Assembly: GCA_902478885.1 (NCBI GenBank)
Contig: CABSMS010000043.1
Span: 1 to 17,924 of the forward strand
Reading direction: 5' to 3'
Length of the DNA: 17,924 bases
Source of the DNA: an uncultured Collinsella sp.
GTDB taxonomy: Bacteria > Actinomycetota > Coriobacteriia > Coriobacteriales > Coriobacteriaceae
The notes beneath the pieces are model-generated. The model saw only the letters and a list, made by a program, of their open reading frames with translations. It was not told the origin of the DNA and searched no databases. Below are positions 1 through 5,964 of this stretch, piece by piece. How positions within the stretch are numbered: the first letter of the stretch is position 1; every line of letters starts with the position of its first letter. The position numbers and the translations under genes were made by a program.

Positions 1-1052
1 CGATCGTCGGGCTTGAGTCCGCGCACATCGCGGTTGGCCAGACGGCTGCCCAGCACCGTGCCCACGATCTGGCCGCGGTTGTTGGAGCGCTCGTAGCTCA
101 TCATCTCGTCGCCCGAGGTACCGTCCTGATAGGCGTGCGTAAAGTCGCGGTTAAAGCAGCGCTTGAGCTGGCGCTGGCGGGCGGCATCCTCATCCTTAGA
201 GGTCGAAACATCGGCAAGCATGTCATCAATCTGATGACGATACACGTCGACGATGGAATACACGTAATCAGGCGCCTTCATGCGGCCCTCGAGCTTGAGC
301 GATGCGGCGCCGGCGTCATACAGACGGCGAACAAGCTGCGAAGTGTTGGTGTCGCGTGGGCACAGCGCGCGCTCGCGACCGGCGGGGGAGAGCGCGCGAC
401 CGTTCTCGTCGATTAGTTCGTAAGGCAGGCGACAAGGCTGAGCGCACATGCCGCGATTGGCCGAGCGGCCCGCCATGGCAAAGCTCGACAGCAGGCATAG
501 ACCCGAGTAGCAAAAGCAGATGGCGCCGTGGCTAAAGACCTCAAGGTCAACATCGGGCGCAGCGTCGTGAATGGTGGCAATCTCGTCGATGGAAAGCTCG
601 CGCGAGAGGGTCACGCGGTCGGCGCCCTGCTCACGGCACCAGATGGTTCCGCGGTCGTCATGGATGTTCGCCTGGGTCGAGATGTGTGTCTCGATGCCGG
701 GCATGGTGCGCTTGACCTCAAAGAACAGGCCCCAGTCCTGGATGATGAAGGCGTCGGCGCCCAGCGTGGAGCAGCGATGGATGAGTTGCAGTGCATCGCT
801 CATCTCGGACTGCTTGATGACGATGTTGACCGTGACGTAGACGCGCGAGCCGGCTAGATGCGCGGCGCGGCAGGCCTGCTCAAAGGCCTCGTCGGTAAAG
901 TTCGTTGCCTTGCGGCGGGCGTTGAAGCTGCCCATACCGCAGTAGATGGCGTCTGCCCCGGCGGCGAGCGCGGCGGCAAAGGGCTCCGGGCCTCCGGCGG
1001 GGGCCAAAAGCTCGGGCCTGCGGTTGGTGGTTCGGCTGGCGGTTGCGGTCAT
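1..1052 (-). CDS. U32 family peptidase / RlhA-like protein, 3' end beyond window
   Basis: About 350 residues can be read on the minus strand from an ATG at 1052 without a stop to the window edge, so the C-terminus is missing. The N-terminus has the U32 opening (PELLAPAGGPEPFAAAL at residues 13-29, then DAIYCGMGSFNAR). Residues 171-189 fit the U32 signature exactly in spacing: E-x-F-x2-G-A-I-C-x4-G-x-C-x-L-S. A further Cys pair follows (GMCAQPC), then LKLEGRMKAPDYVY, typical of the long DUF3656-containing U32 proteins. Members once called collagenase-like peptidases include RlhA and TrhP, which act in hydroxylation of rRNA or tRNA and use a Cys-bound Fe-S cluster. An rRNA/tRNA hydroxylation role is therefore more likely than proteolysis, but I cannot choose the subfamily. 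AAAGGCAGG lies just upstream of the start. The gene is divergent from ridA and appears unrelated to the purine cluster. Confidence 0.9.
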   Translation of the reverse strand, partial: MTATASRTTNRRPELLAPAGGPEPFAAALAAGADAIYCGMGSFNARRKATNFTDEAFEQACRAAHLAGSRVYVTVNIVIKQSEMSDALQLIHRCSTLGADAFIIQDWGLFFEVKRTMPGIETHISTQANIHDDRGTIWCREQGADRVTLSRELSIDEIATIHDAAPDVDLEVFSHGAICFCYSGLCLLSSFAMAGRSANRGMCAQPCRLPYELIDENGRALSPAGRERALCPRDTNTSQLVRRLYDAGAASLKLEGRMKAPDYVYSIVDVYRHQIDDMLADVSTSKDEDAARQRQLKRCFNRDFTHAYQDGTSGDEMMSYERSNNRGQIVGTVLGSRLANRDVRGLKPDD

Positions 1053-1084
1053 ATCCTGCCTTTCAAAATGCTCAGATACTCAAA

Positions 1085-1090
1085 AGTATA
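1085..1090 (-). promoter_or_regulatory. possible -10 element of the U32 gene
   Basis: On the minus strand TATACT lies 33 bp before the ATG at 1052 and matches TATAAT at five of six positions. I see no good -35 hexamer 16-18 bp further upstream, so this is tentative. The rest of 1091-1216 shows nothing I can interpret. Confidence 0.25.
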
Positions 1091-1253
1091 GTGGTGCCGT
1101 TGCGGTGGACGATGCCCACAGCCTAAGCAGGACAAAGTCTTCAGCAGCCTCTCGGGAAAAGGGATCAGTTTTCAGGCAGGTCGCCAGTCACGCCGCTCAT
1201 CGGCCCGTACGCGCCGTTGGGCGATAAAATATTCTCGCAGCGTGATAATAATC

Positions 1254-1282
1254 TTGCATTACGCGGAAACCTTGAGTACCAT
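1254..1282 (+). promoter_or_regulatory. candidate ridA promoter
   Basis: TTGCAT (1254-1259) and TACCAT (1277-1282) are separated by exactly 17 bp. Each matches the sigma70 consensus at four of six positions. The start of transcription would fall near 1289, giving an 80-nt leader before the ridA ribosome site. This is the best pair I found in the 319-bp U32-ridA gap. Confidence 0.35.
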
Positions 1283-1371
1283 CCCAATCAAGCGCGGTGT
1301 TCAGACCGAACTGTGCCTCCCGGTGTGAACGCCGCGCTCACGCTTTCTCAACTGATCGTAAGGAGATAAAC

Positions 1372-1749
1372 ATGAGCAAGACCGTCGTGTCTTCCGATAA
1401 CGCACCCGCAGCCATCGGCCCGTATTCCCCCGGTATCCAGGCCGGCAACATGGTGTTCCTGTCCGGCCAGCTGGGCATCGATCCCGCGACCGGCAAGATG
1501 CCCGAGGGCGTCGAGGCCCAGGCCAAGCAGTCCCTCGCCAACGTCGAGGCCTTGCTGACCGCTGCCGGCGCCACCTTTGCCGATGTCGTCAAGACCACGG
1601 TCTACCTGGCCGACATCGCCGACTTCGCTGCCGTGAACGAGATCTACGCCTCCAAGTTCGAGGCTCCGTTCCCCGCGCGCAGCGCCTTCCAGGTTGCCGC
1701 CCTTCCGGCTGGCGGTCTGGTCGAGATCGAGGTCGTCGCCGCTCTCTAA
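1372..1749 (+). CDS. ridA: RidA family reactive intermediate/imine deaminase
   Basis: This is a 125-residue protein of normal RidA (YjgF/YER057c/UK114) length. The start at 1372 is chosen because AAGGAGAT precedes it at normal spacing and MSKTVVSSDNAPAAIGPYSP is the usual N-terminus; an ATG at 1297 in the same frame has no such support. The conserved Arg of the active pocket is present at residue 103 (PARSAFQVAALP), followed by the GGLVEIEVVA C-terminus. RidA hydrolyses enamine/imine intermediates such as 2-aminoacrylate, releasing ammonia and protecting PLP enzymes. It acts as a cytosolic trimer. The gene is monocistronic, ends at a strong terminator, and faces a regulator gene on the other strand. 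Its closeness to a purine-breakdown cluster suggests it clears aminoacrylate made during that pathway, which is an inference. Confidence 0.95.
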   Translation: MSKTVVSSDNAPAAIGPYSPGIQAGNMVFLSGQLGIDPATGKMPEGVEAQAKQSLANVEALLTAAGATFADVVKTTVYLADIADFAAVNEIYASKFEAPFPARSAFQVAALPAGGLVEIEVVAAL

Positions 1750-1779
1750 GGCGTTGGCCACAACTAAACATGACATGCA

Positions 1780-1817
1780 AAAAGACCCTGCAGCGCGTGC
1801 GAGCTGCAGGGTCTTTT
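1780..1817. terminator. bidirectional Rho-independent terminator, ridA / regulator
   Basis: A perfect 15-bp inverted repeat (AAAAGACCCTGCAGC at 1780-1794 and its complement at 1803-1817) encloses an 8-nt loop. T-runs fall on the outer side in both directions, so it can end both ridA (+) and the convergent regulator gene (-). Confidence 0.95.
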
Positions 1818-1861
1818 GTCAAGTGACGGGTCGCTTGTGGAGCCGCGCTCCATTTTGCTCG

Positions 1862-2518
1862 TTAGCCCTCCTTGCGAACTTTTTGCAGGTAGCGGTAGAC
1901 GCTGGGCTCCGAGATGCCCAGCGCGGTGGCGGCGCAGGCCACGGCGCCCTTGAGCATGAACACCCCGTTGCCGTTGAGGTGGCGAATGACGTCCACGCGG
2001 TCGCTCTGACCAAGCGACGCTACATCCAGCCCGCGCGCGCTCAGCAACTCGGCAATGCTGCGGTCGATGAGCTCCTGTGTGGACTCCGAAAGGCTTTCGA
2101 CCTCGATAGGGGCGGGCTCCGTGCGCGTCGGCGCTGCGTCGAAGCACGCCATGAGCTGCTGCGCCATGGCGTTGATGGAGCGTACTGTGGAAAGGTCGGT
2201 GTTGACGCAGAGCATACCGACGATCTCGTCATTCTCGCGGATAAAGTACGTCGCTGACTCCAACGTCTTGCCGCCGGCACCGCGCCCCTCGTAGCCCGTA
2301 ATAAACGGCAGGTCGCGATACTTGGGGTCGTGCATGATCTTGAGCGCCAGATCGGTGGCGGGGCCGCCGACCTTGCGGCCGCTCACGATGCCGTTGCGAA
2401 TATCGACGATGGCGTGGTCGGGATCCGAGAAATCGTGCAGCACGATTTCACTGTTTTTGCCGAGTATCTGCTCCAGAAAATCGACCATCGGCAAAAAGCG
2501 GCGTACGGTCTCGTTCAC
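1862..2518 (-). CDS. YheO/DauR-like transcriptional regulator (PAS_6 + HTH_22)
   Basis: The protein has 218 residues when started at the GTG at 2518. That start is preceded by AAAGGAG (2525-2531 on the complement) and gives the normal YheO-family beginning (FLPMVDFLEQILGKNSEIVLHDF). An ATG at 2659 in the same frame would add 47 residues with no family resemblance. Residues 1-115 form the YheO-like PAS domain, including NGIVSGRKVGGPATDLALK and a metabolite-sensor-like core. Residues about 150-215 form the DauR-type helix-turn-helix, ending in ALGISEPSVYRYLQKVRK. Relatives regulate amino-acid or small-molecule catabolic genes; the ligand here cannot be read from sequence. The gene is divergent from the purine permease across a 352-bp control region, so it is a good candidate regulator of the purine cluster, and perhaps of ridA. 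Confidence 0.88.
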   Translation of the reverse strand: MNETVRRFLPMVDFLEQILGKNSEIVLHDFSDPDHAIVDIRNGIVSGRKVGGPATDLALKIMHDPKYRDLPFITGYEGRGAGGKTLESATYFIRENDEIVGMLCVNTDLSTVRSINAMAQQLMACFDAAPTRTEPAPIEVESLSESTQELIDRSIAELLSARGLDVASLGQSDRVDVIRHLNGNGVFMLKGAVACAATALGISEPSVYRYLQKVRKEG

Positions 2519-2651
2519 GGGCAACTCCTTTGAGTGAAATCGGAAATGTTCATAACAATTTTTTCTCATGGTAACACGCTGCCCATCATCTCGTATATCC
2601 GCAGGTACATTGCGTAATACAGATGAGCGGTAGATATTTGGCGGTAAACGG

Positions 2652-2686
2652 TTGACCAAAAGAAAAGTTAGATGTTATTTTGACCA
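2652..2686 (+). repeat. direct repeats TTGACCA in the divergent control region
   Basis: TTGACCA occurs at 2652-2658 and again at 2680-2686, 28 bp apart, in the AT-rich stretch between the regulator and permease genes. The first copy continues as TTGACCAAAAG. The pair could be an operator for the adjacent regulator, but nothing beyond position and repetition supports that. Confidence 0.3.
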
Positions 2687-2754
2687 GACACTTTCATGAC
2701 CTGCGGAAATGCGTTAATTCAGCTGAAGAATAGTCTGATAACAAAAAATTATTA

Positions 2755-2783
2755 TTGAGAATGAGAATCATCTTTAATACGAT
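2755..2783 (+). promoter_or_regulatory. promoter of the purine permease operon with overlapping Fur-box-like dyad
   Basis: TTGAGA (2755-2760) and TACGAT (2778-2783) are 17 bp apart and match the sigma70 consensus at five and four of six positions. Between and over them lies GAGAATGAGAATCATCTTT (2757-2775), which matches the classical 19-bp Fur box at 14 positions and contains the short dyad ATGA-GAA-TCAT. A repressor bound there would block the promoter. The transcript would start near 2790, leaving about 80 nt of leader before the permease. Confidence 0.55.
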
Positions 2784-2870
2784 ATGCAATGAAGGCACAA
2801 CCTCAACCCCGCACTGCGTCACAATAGAGCGTTAGATGCGAAAACAACTACTTCGAGGATTGGTGGTCAA

Positions 2871-4265
2871 ATGACCCAGGAGACGGTTACGAACGGCACT
2901 GAAGCCCTGTTCACTCGCGAAGGCATGCCTCCCGTTAAGGAAATGATCCCGTGTGCCCTTCAGCACGTACTGGCATCGTTTGCCGGCATCATTACCCCGG
3001 CGGTCATCATGGCCGGCGTCTACGGCTTTAATAGCCAGCAGAGCACCGACATCATCCAGGTCGCGCTCATTCTTTCGGCGATCGATACGGCCCTTCAGGC
3101 CTTCGCTCCCTTCCGTCGCATCGGCGGCGGCCTGCCCATCGTCATGGGCGTTTCGTTCGCGTTCCTGCCGGCCCTGCAGGCCATGGGTGCCTCGGGCTTT
3201 AGCTTTGGTGCGCTGCTGGGTGGCGAGATCGTCGGCGGCGCCGTCGCGGTCCTCTTTGGTCTGGCCTACAGCAAGATCAAGTGGCTGTTCCCACCCGTCG
3301 TGACCGGTACGGTCATCTTCTCCATTGGCGTCTCTCTCTATCCCACGGCCGTCAAGTATATGGCCGGCGGTATGGGTACGCCGCTGTGGGGCACCCCGCA
3401 GGCCTGGTGCGTCGCTCTTATCACCTTCGCCGTGGTCTTTGCGCTCGCCAACTTTGGCAAGGGCACGCTCAAGCTGGGATCCGTGTTCTTTGGCATGATC
3501 GTTGGCATGATCGTCTCCATCCCCTTTGGCATGATCGACTTCTCCAGCGTCGCCACCGCTCAGGTCTTCGCCCTTCCCAAGCTCATGCCCTACGCGCTCG
3601 AGTTTGATCCCGAGGTCTGCATTACCCTCGCCGTCGTGTTCCCCATGGTTGCTATTCAGGTTATCGGTGACGTCTCCGCCGCCTGCCTGGGCTCCATCGA
3701 CCGTATGCCCACCGAGCGTGAGCTCTCCGGCGCTATCGTGTCCCAGGGCCTCACCTCTATGGTCGGCGGCCTGCTGGGCGGTCTTCCCACCAGCGCCCTT
3801 GGCCAGAATGTGGGCATCATCTGCTCCAACAAGGTCGTCAACAAGTGGGTCTTTGTGATCATCGCGGCCGTCTTTGCCATCGCCGGCCTGTTCCCGCAGC
3901 TTTCTGCCGTCCTTTCCGCTATCCCGCAGCCCGTCATCGGCGGCGCGACCGTCGGCGTCTTTGGCACCATCACCATGAACGGCGTGCGCATGTTCACCCG
4001 CGAGGGCCTCACGCAGCGCACTACCACTATCGTCGGCACCTCCGTCGTCTTTGGCCTGGGTATCTGGATGGCCAGCGGTTGCCTTGCCGGCGAGGGTATG
4101 CCCGCCTGGGTGTCCACCGTCATCGGCTCCAATGCCGTAACCCCCACCGCCATCATGGCCATTGTCCTTAACCTGATCCTTCCGCAGACGCCGGTCGTGG
4201 CTCAGCATATCGATGCTGCCAAGGACGCTGCCGTGGATCTGGTCTTGCCCGAGAGCAAGAAGTAA
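2871..4265 (+). CDS. NCS2 family purine (xanthine/urate-type) permease
   Basis: This 464-residue membrane protein has about 14 hydrophobic segments from residue 25 to 440. NCS2 (nucleobase-ascorbate transporter) landmarks are visible: the TM1 motif ALQHVLASFAG (29-39), FRRIGGGLPIVMGVSFAF (81-98), a TM8 region FPMVAIQVIGDVSAA (257-271) and the TM10 motif LGQNVGI (310-316). Members are proton symporters for xanthine, urate or uracil in the cytoplasmic membrane. Its place at the head of an ssnA-ygfK-xdhD cluster points to a purine substrate. One oddity is Gln263 at the TM8 position where many characterised family members carry a substrate-binding Glu. The start at 2871 follows GAGG and GGTGG at loose spacing, so the ribosome site is only moderate. 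The gene follows the promoter at 2755-2783 and precedes a structured spacer. Confidence 0.93.
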   Translation: MTQETVTNGTEALFTREGMPPVKEMIPCALQHVLASFAGIITPAVIMAGVYGFNSQQSTDIIQVALILSAIDTALQAFAPFRRIGGGLPIVMGVSFAFLPALQAMGASGFSFGALLGGEIVGGAVAVLFGLAYSKIKWLFPPVVTGTVIFSIGVSLYPTAVKYMAGGMGTPLWGTPQAWCVALITFAVVFALANFGKGTLKLGSVFFGMIVGMIVSIPFGMIDFSSVATAQVFALPKLMPYALEFDPEVCITLAVVFPMVAIQVIGDVSAACLGSIDRMPTERELSGAIVSQGLTSMVGGLLGGLPTSALGQNVGIICSNKVVNKWVFVIIAAVFAIAGLFPQLSAVLSAIPQPVIGGATVGVFGTITMNGVRMFTREGLTQRTTTIVGTSVVFGLGIWMASGCLAGEGMPAWVSTVIGSNAVTPTAIMAIVLNLILPQTPVVAQHIDAAKDAAVDLVLPESKK

Positions 4266-4281
4266 CCAATTCGGTGCTATT

Positions 4282-4382
4282 CGTCGGCGGACGCATCGCC
4301 TCGTCCGCCGACGTCATGCGGCGCCAAGCCGCACTTCAAAGGGTTTGTCCCTTTGGTGAAGCGTTGACGGGAGAGGGCCCGT
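4282..4382 (+). promoter_or_regulatory. structured spacer RNA between permease and ssnA (four hairpins)
   Basis: Four hairpins follow one another. Hairpin 1 is a 12-bp perfect stem (4282-4293/4302-4313, 8-nt loop). Hairpin 2 is GCGGC/GCCGC (4318-4332). Hairpin 3 is CAAAGGG/CCCTTTG (4337-4355), extendable with CTT/AAG flanks. Hairpin 4 is ACGGG/CCCGT (4367-4382). Hairpin 1 has no T-run, so it is not a standard terminator; it could stabilise the permease message or cause attenuation. I could not match the region to a purine, Moco or THF riboswitch. The remaining 4383-4448 is GC-rich, with a possible CCGG/CCGG stem. Confidence 0.5.
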
Positions 4383-4460
4383 TTCCGGTGTAGGCCGGCG
4401 CTTCGCACTCCGCCATGTCAGAGGTGTCAAACCCCGCCCCTGATGTTGAAGGGAGCATCC

Positions 4461-5816
4461 ATGCTTCTGGTCGCTAACGGTTCCGTCTTTACTCGCAACG
4501 CTCAGACCCCGTTCATTCCAAACGGTGCGGTCGCCATTGACGGAGATACGATCGTCGAAGTAGGTCCCGAGTGCGAGCTCAAGGCCAAGTACCCGGATGC
4601 CGAGTACGTCGACGCCCAGGGCAACCTCATCATGCCCGGACTTATCAACTGCCACACCCACATCTACTCGGGTCTGGCCCGCGGCCTTGCCATTAAGGGC
4701 TGCAACCCCACCAACTTCCTGGAGAATCTTGAGCAGCAGTGGTGGAAGATCGATGACAACCTGACGCTCGACGGCACCAAGGCCAGCGCCTATGCCACGA
4801 TTCTTGACTCCATCCGCGATGGCGTCACCACGATCTTCGATCACCATGCGAGCTTCTGCGAGATCCCGGGAAGCCTCTTCACCATTAAGGACGCAGCTCA
4901 GGAGCTGGGCATGCGTTCGTGCCTGTGCTACGAGGTCTCTGATCGCCGCGGCCAGGAAAAATGCGACCAGGCCATTGCCGAGAACGCCGAGTTTGCCCAG
5001 TGGGCCGCCAAGGAGCGTCACGATAACGATAACCACATGATCGCCGCCATGTTTGGCGGTCACGCCACCTTTACGCTGTCGGACGAGACCATGGACAAGA
5101 TGGCTGAGGCCAACAACGGCCTGACCGGCTTCCACATCCATGTGTGCGAGGGCATGAACGACGTGTGGGATTCCCGCCTCAACCGCGGTGGCATCAGCCC
5201 CGTCGAGCGCCTGCTGCAGCACAACCTGCTGGGTCCCGACACCATGCTGGGCCACTGCATCCACGTGACGCCTGCCGAGATGGATATCGTCAAGGAGTCC
5301 GGCACCTGGCTCGTCAACAACCCCGAATCCAATATGGGCAACGCCGTGGGCTGCGCCCCCGTGCTCGAATTCTTCCGCCGCGGCATTCCTGTGTGCATGG
5401 GTACCGACGCCTACACCCACGATATGCTCGAGAGCCTTAAGGTCTTCCTGATCATTCAGCGCCACAACGCCGCCATGCCCAACGTGGGCTGGTGCGAGGC
5501 CATGACCATGCTGTTCGAGAACAACGCCAAGATGGCGAGCAAGTACTTCGATCGCAAGCTCGGTGTGCTCGAGGCCGGCGCTGCCGCCGACGTCATCGTC
5601 ATGGACTACAAGCCCTTTACGCCGCTGAGCGAGGAGAACATCGACGGCCACATGCTCTTTGGCATGATGGGCAAAAACTGCCGCACCACCATCATCAACG
5701 GCCGCGTCCTGTACAAGGATCGCGAGTTCGTTGGGATTGATGAGGACAAGATCAACGCGTGGACCATGGCTGAGTCCAAGAAGCTCTGGAGCACGCTCAA
5801 CGATCGCGCCTACTAA
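4461..5816 (+). CDS. ssnA: SsnA-type amidohydrolase of the purine/selenium hydroxylase cluster
   Basis: This is a 451-residue amidohydrolase-superfamily protein. The start at 4461 is preferred over the in-frame ATG at 4443 because AAGGGAG sits 6 nt before it and MLLVANGSVFTRN is the usual beginning. The metal-binding set is visible: H65-x-H67 (NCHTHIY), H225/H227 with E230 (HIHVCEG), H265/H268 (GHCIHV) and D316 (GTDAY). This is the pattern of chlorohydrolase/guanine-deaminase-like enzymes with one divalent metal. SsnA proteins are conserved with ygfK and xdhD in bacteria with selenium-associated molybdenum hydroxylases, and gut-anaerobe studies tie this set to purine or urate breakdown. The precise reaction is not certain; hydrolytic deamination or ring opening of a purine-derived product is likely. 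It is cytosolic and lies between two hairpin-rich spacers in the operon. Confidence 0.93.
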   Translation: MLLVANGSVFTRNAQTPFIPNGAVAIDGDTIVEVGPECELKAKYPDAEYVDAQGNLIMPGLINCHTHIYSGLARGLAIKGCNPTNFLENLEQQWWKIDDNLTLDGTKASAYATILDSIRDGVTTIFDHHASFCEIPGSLFTIKDAAQELGMRSCLCYEVSDRRGQEKCDQAIAENAEFAQWAAKERHDNDNHMIAAMFGGHATFTLSDETMDKMAEANNGLTGFHIHVCEGMNDVWDSRLNRGGISPVERLLQHNLLGPDTMLGHCIHVTPAEMDIVKESGTWLVNNPESNMGNAVGCAPVLEFFRRGIPVCMGTDAYTHDMLESLKVFLIIQRHNAAMPNVGWCEAMTMLFENNAKMASKYFDRKLGVLEAGAAADVIVMDYKPFTPLSEENIDGHMLFGMMGKNCRTTIINGRVLYKDREFVGIDEDKINAWTMAESKKLWSTLNDRAY

Positions 5817-5830
5817 TTACAAGTAGATTC

Positions 5831-5945
5831 ACGCGCGTCGGATGTTTCGCCGCATCCGACGCGCGTATAGGCGGCCTCCGCGGGGTCGCCGGCGCTGTGC
5901 TAGCGCTACACCGTATTTGCGCCCGCCGCGCGGTCTCGCCGGGCG
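5831..5945 (+). promoter_or_regulatory. structured spacer RNA between ssnA and ygfK (four hairpins)
   Basis: The spacer opens with a perfect 14-bp stem (5831-5844/5853-5866, 8-nt loop) without a T-run. Then come GGCGGCC/GGTCGCC (5870-5890, 7 bp with one G-U), GCGCT/AGCGC (5892-5906) and CGCCCG/CGGGCG (5920-5945). The ygfK ribosome site follows within 10 nt. The design resembles the permease-ssnA spacer: one long hairpin just after the stop codon, then shorter GC-rich ones. A role in mRNA processing, differential stability or attenuation is an inference. Confidence 0.5.
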
Positions 5946-5964
5946 TTACAGAGAGGAGCTCATT

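Noticed and set aside
135..1227. several plus-strand open frames at the left edge
   Set aside because: They overlap the U32 gene, whose signature motif is unmistakable on the minus strand.
2790..2870. purine riboswitch in the permease leader
   Set aside because: I could not find the conserved loop and junction bases of the guanine/adenine aptamer, and the leader is too short for one plus an expression platform.
2832..4208. 458-codon minus-strand open frame opposite the permease
   Set aside because: It mirrors a clear NCS2 gene. Its composition (Gly, Asp, His, Ala rich) is that of a complement of GC-rich codons, and it has no family motif.
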